Shown here in pieces: positions 1-6,045 of a DNA stretch of 14,660 nt. The first letter of the stretch is position 1, and every line of letters begins with the position of its first letter. A program made the translations under genes and the position numbers. The DNA lies in the NCBI GenBank assembly GCA_948902155.1, contig CAQVQZ010000032.1, positions 1-14,660 of the forward strand, in the 5' to 3' direction. A model generated the notes under the pieces. It saw nothing but the letters and a program-made list of their open reading frames with translations, did not search any database and had not been told where the DNA came from. The DNA comes from an uncultured Oscillibacter sp. GTDB taxonomy: Bacteria > Bacillota_A > Clostridia > Oscillospirales > Oscillospiraceae.

Positions 1-61
1 CTTTGTTTATTTCGCTCTCACTGTTGATGCACTTATGTGAACACCACCTAGGAGGAATACG

Positions 62-352
62 ATGGAACAGATCGAGCGGATCACCCATATGGAGCAGATT
101 TTAGACGAGGCGGAGGAGGCTCTGGGGGCTTTGGCCCAAGCTTTGGAACGCTACGCCGCCCTCCGGGAACGGCTGGGGGAATTGGAAGCCTACTACAGCG
201 GCGGACTCTGGATGCGGGATTATGACGACGACTCCGCCGGGAAAATCCCCCAGGATTTGAAGCGGGGCGTACTCTCCGAGGACGCGGTATATGATCTCCT
301 CTCGGACCATGACCGCATCCGGCGGCGCATGGGGGAGCTGGGGATGGACTGA
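62..352 (+). CDS. Small DUF4298-like protein
   Basis: A 96-residue acidic soluble protein without signal peptide or membrane segment. The start is fixed by an AGGAGG ribosome binding site at 51-56, 5 nt before the ATG. The N-terminal half (about residues 1-45) is a predicted long helix of heptad-like Leu/Ala/Glu residues starting MEQIERITHMEQILDEAE. A Tyr/Trp/Asp-rich middle (YYSGGLWMRDYDDD, about 44-57) and a helical end (LLSDHDRIRRRMGELG) follow. This layout fits DUF4298, a family of unknown function common in Firmicutes; I recognise it by pattern only. It converges with the PF06541-type gene with only 2 nt between the two stop codons and no terminator between them. No promoter could be called in the 61 bases visible upstream. 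Function unknown. Confidence 0.8.
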   Translation: MEQIERITHMEQILDEAEEALGALAQALERYAALRERLGELEAYYSGGLWMRDYDDDSAGKIPQDLKRGVLSEDAVYDLLSDHDRIRRRMGELGMD

Positions 353-354
353 AG

Positions 355-1365
355 TCAGTCCTTCTCCAGCTTCCTCAGCTTCTCCAGCAAGCCGCCGAAC
401 TCCTTGGAGGTCGCAGAGGGATGGGCCCGCAGAATGCGCAGGGACCGGTGATAGGCGCCGGTGGAACGGCTCCGGATGGCGGATTCCCGGTTTCGGACCC
501 GGCGGATGACCTCGTCCAGCTCTTCCCGGCGGCGCTCCAGCTCCTCGCCGCTCAGGTCGGGCAGGCTGTCCAGGTGGTCCCGGCAAGTCTCCAGAGCGCC
601 GGAGATGGTGGACAGGGCCTCCAGCTTGGTGTTGGTCAGGCGGCGCAGGGAGGATTCCACCCGCTCCGCACGGGCCTGTCGGTGCTCGGCCAGGCCCTCC
701 TCCAGCCGGTGCTGGAGCTCCAGCTTTTCCAGCTCCGTCCGCTCCCGGAAGCGGCGCAGGTCGTCCTCGGCGAAGGCCGCGTAGACCTCGGCCCGTTTGG
801 CAAGACGGCGCAGATCTTCGTTTTCCTCCATGGCCCTGGTGAGGATATCCCGCAGGTCCAGAGCCGCCTGGACGGAGCGGACCGCGTCCACGGTAAACGC
901 CGCCGTCAGGGCAAAGGCCAGGGGGTCCACGCACAGGGCGGGCACCCGCGCCAGCAACCGGGCAATGGGGGGATGGACGAACCGCACCAGCAGGATGGAG
1001 AAAAAGCCCCAGGCGATGGAGCTGGAAAGGCAGATGTGGCCGTTGAGGTTGAACTTCTGATTGGAGTAGTCCCAGTAGCGGACCTTGAAAATGCGCTCCA
1101 TAGCGCCGCCGGTGACGTACTCCAGCATCGTAGCCGCCAGCATGCCGAACAGCCACACCAGCCGGAGGTCCTCCGCCACGGGGATGGTGGCCAGCAGGAT
1201 GATAATGGCTCCGGAACCATAAATGGGCAGCAGGGGGCCGTGGAGAAATCCCCGGTTCACCCAGTGCCTTTGGCAGGCGGAGACATAGCAGGACTCCCAG
1301 ACCCAGCCGCAGAAGCAGTAAAAGAAGAACAGAAGGACCCATTGGCCCGTTGTATAAATATGCAC
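355..1365 (-). CDS. PF06541-type (CmpB-like) membrane protein with C-terminal coiled coil
   Basis: A 336-residue integral membrane protein of the family labelled 'putative ABC transporter permease' (PF06541); no transport substrate is established and no ATPase gene is adjacent. The N-terminal half has several hydrophobic segments (about 8-25, 47-65, 70-90, 118-140, 150-170) and the family motifs FLHGPLLPIYG, YVTGGAMERIF and WDYSNQKFNLNGHICL. The C-terminal half (about 175-336) is a charged Glu/Arg/Leu coiled coil, probably cytoplasmic. I chose the GTG start at 1365-1363 because GGAGG lies 7 nt upstream (1373-1377) and translation from there begins directly before the first membrane segment. 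The open frame continues upstream to 1518 but that extension overlaps hemW and lacks family features. It is the last gene of a leftward run after hemW (47-nt gap). Confidence 0.82.
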   Translation of the reverse strand: MHIYTTGQWVLLFFFYCFCGWVWESCYVSACQRHWVNRGFLHGPLLPIYGSGAIIILLATIPVAEDLRLVWLFGMLAATMLEYVTGGAMERIFKVRYWDYSNQKFNLNGHICLSSSIAWGFFSILLVRFVHPPIARLLARVPALCVDPLAFALTAAFTVDAVRSVQAALDLRDILTRAMEENEDLRRLAKRAEVYAAFAEDDLRRFRERTELEKLELQHRLEEGLAEHRQARAERVESSLRRLTNTKLEALSTISGALETCRDHLDSLPDLSGEELERRREELDEVIRRVRNRESAIRSRSTGAYHRSLRILRAHPSATSKEFGGLLEKLRKLEKD

Positions 1366-1412
1366 AAAAGCACCTCCGCGCGTGAAGTATGAACCAGCCA
1401 TGAACTGAGGGC

Positions 1413-2570
1413 TTATTTTTGAGAAAATCCCTGATTTCCGCCCATGGAATCCAGAATCGACAGCAGTTCCCCGATGATTTGGTTGGAGACCAGGAAGCCC
1501 TGGGGCGTTAAGCGCCAAGCCCCCTCGCGGAGGACGGCATAGCCTGCTTCCCGGCAGCGCTCCAGGAAAGGCAGGAAGGGGGAAAAGTCCTGGCCGAACA
1601 TTCCCTCGAAGCAGTCCGGGTGCAGCCCCTGGGCCAGGCGGAGGCGCAGCATCAGATATTCCTCCTGCCGCTCCTGCCGGGAGATGGTCCGGTCTTCCGA
1701 AAGGGCGGGCTGGCCCGCCAAATAGGCGTCCAGGTCCCGCGCCCAGGCGAAGCGCCGCCCCTGAAAATCCGAGTGGGCCCCGGGGCCCAGGCCCAGGTAT
1801 TCCTTCAGCGTCCAGTATTTCAGATTGTGCCGGGATTCCCGGCCCGGCCTGGCAAAGTTGGAAATCTCATACTGTTGGTAGCCCCTGGCTTCCAGGAACT
1901 CCACGGTTTCCAGATACATGTCCGCCTGGGCCTCGTCTCCCGGCAGGGCGTCCCGGCGGGCGTAAAGGGGGGTCCCCGGCTCGGCCTTTAGGCCGTAGCA
2001 GGACAGGTGCTCCGGGCCAAGCTCCACGGCGGCGGAGAGGTTTTCCCGCCAGCGGTCCAGGGTCTGGCCCGGCAGGCCGTAAATCAGGTCCAGGGAGAGG
2101 TTGTCAAAGCCCGCCCGGCGGGCGGCGTCCACGGAGGCGCGGACCTGAGCCATGGTGTGGACCCGGCCGATCATCCGCAGTTCCTCATCGTCGGCGGACT
2201 GCATTCCCAAGGATATCCGGTTGAAGCCCGCCCGGCGGAGCAGGGCCAGGGCCTCCAGGCCGGCGGCGGAATCCGGGTTCGCTTCCAGGGTGATTTCCGC
2301 GCCGCAGGAGACATGGAAGGCGGCGCGGACCCTTTGCAGCAAGCGGCAAAGCCGGTCCGGTCCCAAATAGCTGGGGGTGCCGCCGCCGAAGTAAACGCTG
2401 GTCACGTCATAGTCCGCCGCCGCCGGGGAAAACTGGGCCAGCTGCCGTTCCAGGGCGGCGGTATAAGCGTCCATGTTCTCCTCCCGGCGGGGGAGGGAGT
2501 AGAAGTCGCAGTAGACGCATTTCTGCTTGCAGAAGGGCACGTGAATGTAGATGCCCAGGTCCTTGGTCAT
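1413..2570 (-). CDS. hemW: Radical SAM heme chaperone HemW
   Basis: A 385-residue radical SAM protein. It has the iron-sulfur motif C14-x3-C18-x2-C21 followed by Asp-Phe, where true oxygen-independent coproporphyrinogen oxidase (HemN) has a fourth Cys. It also has GGGTPS at 62-67 and the HemW heme-binding motif HNLKYW near residue 250. This combination marks HemW, a heme-binding chaperone that passes heme to respiratory or other heme enzymes, rather than a porphyrin-synthesis enzyme. Length is normal for the family. The ATG overlaps the stop of the VOC gene by 4 nt (ATGA), suggesting translational coupling. Firmicute hemW usually sits beside lepA and hrcA; here it lies between a VOC gene and a PF06541 gene. 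Cytoplasmic. Often mislabelled 'coproporphyrinogen III oxidase'. Confidence 0.95.
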   Translation of the reverse strand: MTKDLGIYIHVPFCKQKCVYCDFYSLPRREENMDAYTAALERQLAQFSPAAADYDVTSVYFGGGTPSYLGPDRLCRLLQRVRAAFHVSCGAEITLEANPDSAAGLEALALLRRAGFNRISLGMQSADDEELRMIGRVHTMAQVRASVDAARRAGFDNLSLDLIYGLPGQTLDRWRENLSAAVELGPEHLSCYGLKAEPGTPLYARRDALPGDEAQADMYLETVEFLEARGYQQYEISNFARPGRESRHNLKYWTLKEYLGLGPGAHSDFQGRRFAWARDLDAYLAGQPALSEDRTISRQERQEEYLMLRLRLAQGLHPDCFEGMFGQDFSPFLPFLERCREAGYAVLREGAWRLTPQGFLVSNQIIGELLSILDSMGGNQGFSQK

Positions 2571-3025
2571 GGCATTTGCTCCCGGATGTAGTTCACAGGC
2601 ACGCCCATGTGGGCGGCGGCTTCCTCCGGCGTCATGCCGGAGTCCAGGAAGCGGCGGCAGACCATGGTCATGTTCTCTCCCACCTCGATGATGTGCCGGT
2701 CGGGGTCGTAGAACCGTACCACCCGCTGGCCCCAGGGGTGCTCCTTTACCGGATGGACGTATTGAACGGCGTGGGTTTCCAGCCGCTGGGCGAAGTCGTC
2801 AAAATCGTCTTCCTCAAAATAGATCTCGCCGTCGCCGCCCCCAAAGGAGACGGCCTTTCCGTCGATAAACTCCCGCCAGGAGTCCAGGGTTTGCAGGCAG
2901 AGCCCGCCGGTCAGGGTCTTGTTGGCCCCGAAGTCCAGGACTACTTGGAGCCCCAGGACGGACTCGTAAAACGCCAGCGACCGTTCCATATCGGTGACCG
3001 CCAGCAGGGGATTTTTCAGTTCCAT
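2567..3025 (-). CDS. VOC-superfamily (glyoxalase/bleomycin-resistance fold) protein
   Basis: A 152-residue cytoplasmic protein with two beta-alpha-beta-beta-beta halves of the vicinal oxygen chelate fold. The first half starts LLAVTDMERSLAFYESVLGLQ, typical of VOC proteins. The second ends RVVRFYDPDRHIIEVGE, carrying the D-P-D-x-H-x-I-E-V motif whose Glu is usually a metal ligand. The last 30 residues (TPEEAAAHMGVPVNYIREQM) look like a short helical appendix. VOC proteins include glyoxalase I, dioxygenases, fosfomycin or bleomycin resistance proteins and lyases, and the substrate here cannot be deduced. AAGGAGG lies just upstream of the ATG. First gene of the leftward run with hemW and the PF06541 gene, behind a sigma-A-like promoter at 3058-3086. 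Confidence 0.85.
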   Translation of the reverse strand: MELKNPLLAVTDMERSLAFYESVLGLQVVLDFGANKTLTGGLCLQTLDSWREFIDGKAVSFGGGDGEIYFEEDDFDDFAQRLETHAVQYVHPVKEHPWGQRVVRFYDPDRHIIEVGENMTMVCRRFLDSGMTPEEAAAHMGVPVNYIREQMP

Positions 3026-3057
3026 AGCGAGGGCCTCCTTGCGTCATGATGGGGATT

Positions 3058-3086
3058 ATGTTACCATAAACGCCCTCAGGATTCAA
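3058..3086 (-). promoter_or_regulatory. Sigma-A-like promoter for VOC-hemW-PF06541 run
   Basis: On the minus strand TTGAAT (3086-3081) and TAACAT (3063-3058) are separated by exactly 17 nt, about 33 nt before the VOC start codon. The -35 box is close to TTGACA; the -10 box is weaker. It lies back to back with the spoVAC promoter candidate. Assignment is by pattern only. Confidence 0.5.
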
Positions 3087-3090
3087 TACC

Positions 3091-3120
3091 CGGCGGCGGA
3101 AGAGAATATTTCCGCCGCCG
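3091..3120. repeat. 11-bp GC-rich inverted repeat upstream of spoVAC
   Basis: CGGCGGCGGAA (3091-3101) and TTCCGCCGCCG (3110-3120) form a perfect 11-bp inverted repeat with an 8-nt loop. Neither side is followed by a T tract, so it is a poor terminator. The -35-like GAATA of the spoVAC promoter candidate lies in the loop. It could be a protein-binding site or an RNA hairpin; which one is not visible. Confidence 0.7.
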
Positions 3121-3132
3121 CAGGCAACACTA
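3104..3132 (+). promoter_or_regulatory. Candidate sigma-G (forespore) promoter of spoVAC
   Basis: GAATA (3104-3108), a 17-nt spacer and AACACTA (3126-3132) resemble the forespore sigma-G consensus (G-x-ATR, 16-18 nt, CATNNTA). The -10 match is five of seven to CATACTA. The spoVA genes of Bacillus are transcribed by sigma-G, so the match fits the gene downstream. The -35 box sits in the loop of the inverted repeat at 3091-3120. Confidence 0.42.
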
Positions 3133-3166
3133 TTTGGGAAAATCCAAACGAAAAGAGGCAGTTCCC

Positions 3167-3610
3167 ATGGACATGTCCCCCAAGGAGTACCAAGCGTACG
3201 TCAAGCAGAAAGCCAAAAAGTCCCCCATCGTCAAGGATATCCTCCTGGCCTTCCTCATCGGCGGCGGAATCTGCGTGCTGGGCCAGCTGATTCAGGACGG
3301 CTGGTCCTCCGCCGGCCTGAACAAGGAGGAGGCGGGCACCGCCACCTCCTGCACCCTGGTGTTCCTCTCCGCCCTCCTGACCGGGCTGAACCTGTACAGC
3401 AAGATCGCCCGCTTCGGCGGCGCGGGGACGCTGGTGCCCATCACCGGCTTTGCCAACGCCGTCGTCTCCCCGGCCATCGACTTCAAGAGCGAGGGCTTTG
3501 TCACCGGCATGGCGGCGAAGATGTTCACTGTGGCCGGTCCGGTCATCGTGTTCGGCACCGTCGCCAGCGTGCTCTACGGCATCGTTTTGCAGGTCTTCCA
3601 GCTGGCGTAG
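3167..3610 (+). CDS. spoVAC: Stage V sporulation protein AC (SpoVAC)
   Basis: A 147-residue spore inner-membrane protein. SpoVAC acts in the channel that moves dipicolinic acid into the forespore and releases it at germination, and has been described as a mechanosensitive channel. The sequence keeps the hallmark core: LLAFLIGGGICVLGQ (first membrane segment), SALLTGLNLYSKIARFGGAG, then VPITGFANAV and FKSEGFVTGMAAKMFTVAGPVI, very close to Bacillus SpoVAC in order and length (about 150 residues). I chose the ATG at 3167 (MDMSPKEYQAYVKQ) because AAAGAG lies about 9 nt upstream. A TTG 33 nt earlier has no ribosome binding site. Unlike most spore-formers, spoVAD and spoVAE do not follow: a terminator ends the unit 20 nt after the stop. 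Confidence 0.93.
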   Translation: MDMSPKEYQAYVKQKAKKSPIVKDILLAFLIGGGICVLGQLIQDGWSSAGLNKEEAGTATSCTLVFLSALLTGLNLYSKIARFGGAGTLVPITGFANAVVSPAIDFKSEGFVTGMAAKMFTVAGPVIVFGTVASVLYGIVLQVFQLA

Positions 3611-3629
3611 CCACCGGAATCCGAAAAAA

Positions 3630-3660
3630 GGCGGGCACATACGTGCCCGCCAATTTTTTT
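3630..3660. terminator. Bidirectional intrinsic terminator (spoVAC / anti-sigma)
   Basis: A perfect 9-bp stem GGCGGGCAC (3630-3638) / GTGCCCGCC (3643-3651) with a 4-nt loop. It is followed by seven T at 3654-3660 on the plus strand and by six T on the minus strand (the A tract at 3624-3629). It can therefore end both spoVAC and the leftward sigma / anti-sigma operon, whose last stop codon is at 3698. A smaller 7-bp hairpin (3687-3693 with 3702-3708) overlaps that stop codon. Confidence 0.92.
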
Positions 3661-3697
3661 GCCTCCGTGTGAAACATTTCCGCCCTCCCATTCGTCT

Positions 3698-4765
3698 TTA
3701 AGAATGGGGGATGTCGTAGACCACACCGGCCACGGAGATGCTGGCCATGTCCTTCAGGGGGATGATCTCGTCAAAGACCTGGCCCTTGGTGCAGCGGGAG
3801 ATGTTCGCCTCATAGTCCGGGGTGATGCCGCCGCCGGAGCCGCTGAGGTCGATCACCGTGCCGTCGGTTTTCGTCAGGAGAATTTCGATGTTCTCCAGAT
3901 ACCGCTGGGCTTGCCGGGCGTCCTCGGGGCTCTGCCGCCCGCTGGAGGCCATGCTGTCCCAGACCACCGCCAGGTCCGCCGTGTAAGCCGCCCGGACGGC
4001 AATGGGGGAGACGGACACCTCGTCAATGGTGAAGTTCAGGCCGTCCTGGGAGACGGTCTCTCCGCCGCCCAGGCGGACGGAGCAGTCCTCGTAGTCCACC
4101 TCAAAGCGGAGCTTCCACTTGCCGGGATAGAGAATCTCGTCCCGGTCCGCCTCCGGGGCCATGCACCGCAGGTCCTGGAACTCTGCGTTAGCGGTCCCGC
4201 GGGTCAAAGGTACGTCGGAAGAGGCAGTTTCCACCAGCTGAATCCGGTCGTCCTCCGGGTCCTCGTCCACGAACCAGCTGGAGCCATGGCCCCCGCCCTT
4301 GACCCAGCTGGCCCCGCCGAAGCCGCCCATCATCAGCATCCGGTTGTCCAGGCTCTCCCCCTCCGGGAAAAAGCGCTCCCCATCGTCCCGGCGGATGGTG
4401 TAGACAATGACGGCGTTGTACTGGTCTCCCATAATGGCGTCCGCCGAGATGGTAATCCCGCCGTCAGAGTCCGAGGCCCCTATGGGACGCCCGATTTTGT
4501 CAATCACCTCCGTCTGGGCCACAGACCCGCCGAAGAGGGGGGCGAAGACGTTGATGGGCTCCGGCAGGATGCCCGCCGCGCTGGCCCCGGCCACCATGAC
4601 CACCGCCATGACGGCGGCAATCAGGGCCGTGCGGAACACCGGGCGGCGGCGCTTGGCCCCTCCCGCCCGGGCGGCGGAGGCTGCGGCCTGGGCCAGCTTG
4701 GTTTTCTGTTCATCGGTAAAACGCAATGCGCTCATCTCCTTTTTGTAGTCAAACAGATCGCTCAT
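3698..4765 (-). CDS. DUF4179-type membrane anti-sigma factor
   Basis: A 355-residue single-pass membrane protein. Residues 1-44 are a charged cytoplasmic tail with the RFTDEQKTKLAQAA helix that would bind the sigma factor. Residues about 45-67 (FRTALIAAVMAVVMVAG) are the membrane segment. The remaining 290 residues form an extracytoplasmic domain whose early part (PEPINVFAPLFGGSVAQTEVIDKIGRPIGASDSDGG) fits DUF4179. This family is regularly encoded beside ECF sigma factors in Clostridia and is taken to hold them at the membrane until a signal arrives; the signal here is unknown. The start overlaps the sigma gene by 17 nt, with AGGAGG at 4774-4779 inside that gene. It is the second and last gene of the pair, ending at the bidirectional terminator near 3630-3651. 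Confidence 0.85.
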   Translation of the reverse strand: MSDLFDYKKEMSALRFTDEQKTKLAQAAASAARAGGAKRRRPVFRTALIAAVMAVVMVAGASAAGILPEPINVFAPLFGGSVAQTEVIDKIGRPIGASDSDGGITISADAIMGDQYNAVIVYTIRRDDGERFFPEGESLDNRMLMMGGFGGASWVKGGGHGSSWFVDEDPEDDRIQLVETASSDVPLTRGTANAEFQDLRCMAPEADRDEILYPGKWKLRFEVDYEDCSVRLGGGETVSQDGLNFTIDEVSVSPIAVRAAYTADLAVVWDSMASSGRQSPEDARQAQRYLENIEILLTKTDGTVIDLSGSGGGITPDYEANISRCTKGQVFDEIIPLKDMASISVAGVVYDIPHS

Positions 4766-5237
4766 AATCCGTACCTCCTAAGATGTCCTTGAGCCTGGCC
4801 CGGCCCCTGGCCAGGCGGGTGTGTACCGTGGCGGTGGGCAGGCCGAGGATTTTGCCGATCTCTGCCGCCTGGTAGCCCTCGTAGTAAAACAGGTAGATCA
4901 CCGTGCGGTAGTTCGTGGGCAGCTGGTTCACCGCCGCCAGGACGGAGCCGTCCCCCGCCTCCGGGGCCGGGACCTCCAGCACCGCCTCCAGGCCGCAGGT
5001 CCGCTTCCGCCAGGGGCTTTTCAGCAGGTCCTTGCAGGCGTTGGAGGCCATGCGGAGGACATAGGCCCGCTCGTGCTCCGCACTGTCGAACTGCCGGGGC
5101 TGGGCCAGGAGCTTGACAAAGACCGTCTGGCAGATATCCTGGGCGTCGTCGGTATTTTTCAGGTAGGTGTAGCTGAGACGGAGGATGGCGTCGGCGTAGG
5201 CGTTCGCCAGCCGCTCCGCCTGTTCGGTGGCATTCAT
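4749..5237 (-). CDS. ECF RNA polymerase sigma factor (sigma-70 family)
   Basis: A 162-residue sigma factor with only regions 2 and 4, as in ECF sigmas. Region 2 (about 5-70) contains LSYTYLKNTDDAQDICQTVF, which covers the core-binding and -10-recognition helices. Region 4 (about 100-153) contains LPTNYRTVIYLFYYEGYQ and then the helix-turn-helix AAEIGKILGLPTATVHTRL with the RARLK tail that reads the -35 element. Size and motifs resemble the SigV / SigW-like group of Firmicutes. AAAGGAG lies about 7 nt before the ATG. The 17-nt overlap with the DUF4179 gene indicates co-translation with its anti-sigma factor. An ECF-type promoter upstream suggests self-activation. Regulon and inducing stress cannot be read from this window. 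Confidence 0.92.
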   Translation of the reverse strand: MNATEQAERLANAYADAILRLSYTYLKNTDDAQDICQTVFVKLLAQPRQFDSAEHERAYVLRMASNACKDLLKSPWRKRTCGLEAVLEVPAPEAGDGSVLAAVNQLPTNYRTVIYLFYYEGYQAAEIGKILGLPTATVHTRLARGRARLKDILGGTDYERSV

Positions 5238-5270
5238 GGCATCAACTCCTTTGGAGCGCTCTCGTAATGG

Positions 5271-5299
5271 ATACGATCCGGCGGGGCGGATACTTTCAA
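5271..5299 (-). promoter_or_regulatory. Candidate autoregulated ECF promoter
   Basis: On the minus strand TTGAAAGTATCC begins at 5299 and CGTATC lies at 5275-5270. There are 17 nt between GAAAG and CGTA, about 33 nt before the sigma ATG. A -35 with a TGAAA-type core and a CGTA/CGTC-type -10 is the usual architecture of ECF promoters. Self-transcription of the sigma / anti-sigma operon is common in such pairs. Pattern only; no second copy was found in the window. Confidence 0.4.
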
Positions 5300-5320
5300 T
5301 TCCAAAAAAATTTTTGCAAA

Positions 5321-5347
5321 AGAAAAACCGCCCCGGCCTCGGGGCGG
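5321..5347 (-). terminator. Intrinsic terminator of the Imm22-like gene
   Basis: CCGCCCC (5328-5334) and GGGGCGG (5341-5347) form a perfect 7-bp GC stem with a 6-nt loop. On the minus strand it is followed by TTTTTCTTTT. It lies 16 nt after the Imm22-like stop codon and just upstream of the sigma factor promoter, separating the two leftward units. Confidence 0.85.
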
Positions 5348-5362
5348 CTTTCGGGCCGCTGC

Positions 5363-5752
5363 TCAGCGCTCTATGTAGGAGAAGGAGCCCATGAACTGGG
5401 CCGGCGCGCCGGGGACGTGGCGGCTGCCCTCAAACTGGTAGTCGTAGACGGCGATCACGGCATTATAGGGCTGGTCAAAGCCCTTGGAGTAAAGCTCCGT
5501 CATAGTCGCGCACAGCTCCTCGCCCAGAGGCTCCGCCACCACGGCCGGGTCCTGGGAGGGGGCGCCGTTGAACTCGTAGTCGAACACATCCGGCTCGAAG
5601 GGCCAGAGGTCCCCGTTGAAAAAGTCCTGGGTAAAGGATTGAATCTTTTCCCCGTTTTCATCTCTCTTGAAGCGGGCCTCGGCGTACTGCTCCAGAGCTT
5701 CCTTGCTCTCAAAATTGCCCAGCCAGATGGAGACAATGCCTTCTTCTTCCAT
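5363..5752 (-). CDS. Imm22-family-like protein (orphan)
   Basis: A 129-residue acidic cytoplasmic protein. Its start, GIVSIWLGNFESKEALEQY, carries the V-S-x-W-x-G-N-F signature of the immunity protein 22 family (Imm22). Its end, NAVIAVYDYQFEG then AQFMGSFSYIER, matches the usual closing strands. Imm22 proteins are assigned by genomic context as immunity proteins of polymorphic toxin systems. Here no toxin, WXG/LXG or secretion gene is nearby, so it may be a stand-alone defensive immunity gene or have another role. The ATG at 5752 is set by GGAGGA about 9 nt upstream. The frame stays open to a GTG at 5863, but that extension (rich in Arg, Pro, Lys) has no family match. It has its own promoter (5874-5902) and terminator. 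Confidence 0.72.
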   Translation of the reverse strand: MEEEGIVSIWLGNFESKEALEQYAEARFKRDENGEKIQSFTQDFFNGDLWPFEPDVFDYEFNGAPSQDPAVVAEPLGEELCATMTELYSKGFDQPYNAVIAVYDYQFEGSRHVPGAPAQFMGSFSYIER

Positions 5753-5873
5753 GGTGATCTTCCTCCGTTTATGTAATGTGCAGCGGGGGCGGTCCCGCTT
5801 TGGATACCCCGCGTCCTCTTGCGCGGAGGGCGGGGAGATGGTAAAATAAAAGGCGTGTTTCACCCTTTTTACT

Positions 5874-5902
5874 AATATACCAAAAGTCAGGCCGCTTGTC
5901 TA
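5874..5902 (-). promoter_or_regulatory. Sigma-A promoter of the Imm22-like gene
   Basis: On the minus strand TAGACA (5902-5897), a 17-nt spacer and TATATT (5879-5874). This predicts a transcript start near 5867 and a leader of about 115 nt before the ATG at 5752. The leader contains two inverted repeats: AGCGGG/CCCGCT (5782-5787 with 5794-5799) and CCCCGC/GCGGGG (5807-5812 with 5830-5835, with further CCTC/GAGG pairing inside). Confidence 0.6.
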
Positions 5903-5903
5903 T

Positions 5904-5926
5904 AAAAAAACGGCGGTTTTCCGCCG
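5904..5926 (-). terminator. Minus-strand terminator-like hairpin
   Basis: CGGCGG (5911-5916) and CCGCCG (5921-5926) form a 6-bp stem with a 4-nt loop, followed on the minus strand by seven T (5910-5904). No minus-strand gene ends close by; the nearest upstream one is rubrerythrin, ending at 6549. It probably shields the Imm22-like promoter, which begins 2 nt further on, from read-through of rubrerythrin transcription. Confidence 0.6.
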
Positions 5927-5979
5927 AATTGTTGGGAGCCTCCGTTTTGGCCCGAAAGGGCCGCGAAAGCGGGCAATTT

Positions 5980-6008
5980 TTGTCAAAACCCGCTGATTTC
6001 CCTAAAAC
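5980..6008 (+). promoter_or_regulatory. Sigma-A promoter of the PhnD-like lipoprotein gene
   Basis: TTGTCA (5980-5985), a 17-nt spacer and TAAAAC (6003-6008), about 38 nt before the lipoprotein ATG. Both boxes are one or two bases from consensus. Two GAAA-tetraloop hairpins (5949-5962 and 5961-5972) lie directly upstream of the -35 box and so would not be in this transcript. Confidence 0.5.
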
Positions 6009-6045
6009 TGTTCCATACAAACCCTCCGGAAGAAAGGGAAGCCTT

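Noticed and set aside
101..1342. A 413-codon minus-strand frame overlapping the PF06541 gene and DUF4298 gene
   Set aside because: Pro/Gly/Arg-rich out-of-frame translation of the PF06541 gene; it overlaps two better candidates with clear ribosome binding sites.
3659..4792. A 377-codon plus-strand frame opposite the DUF4179 gene
   Set aside because: Shadow frame without domain or ribosome binding site; it starts inside the terminator region.
5753..5863. N-terminal extension of the Imm22-like protein to a GTG at 5863
   Set aside because: The extension lies in the structured leader, has no family match, and the internal ATG at 5752 has a good ribosome binding site.
5949..5985. Possible plus-strand terminator or riboswitch (GAAA hairpins followed by ATTTTTG)
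   Set aside because: The T run is short and forms part of the lipoprotein -35 region; no known riboswitch core could be recognised.
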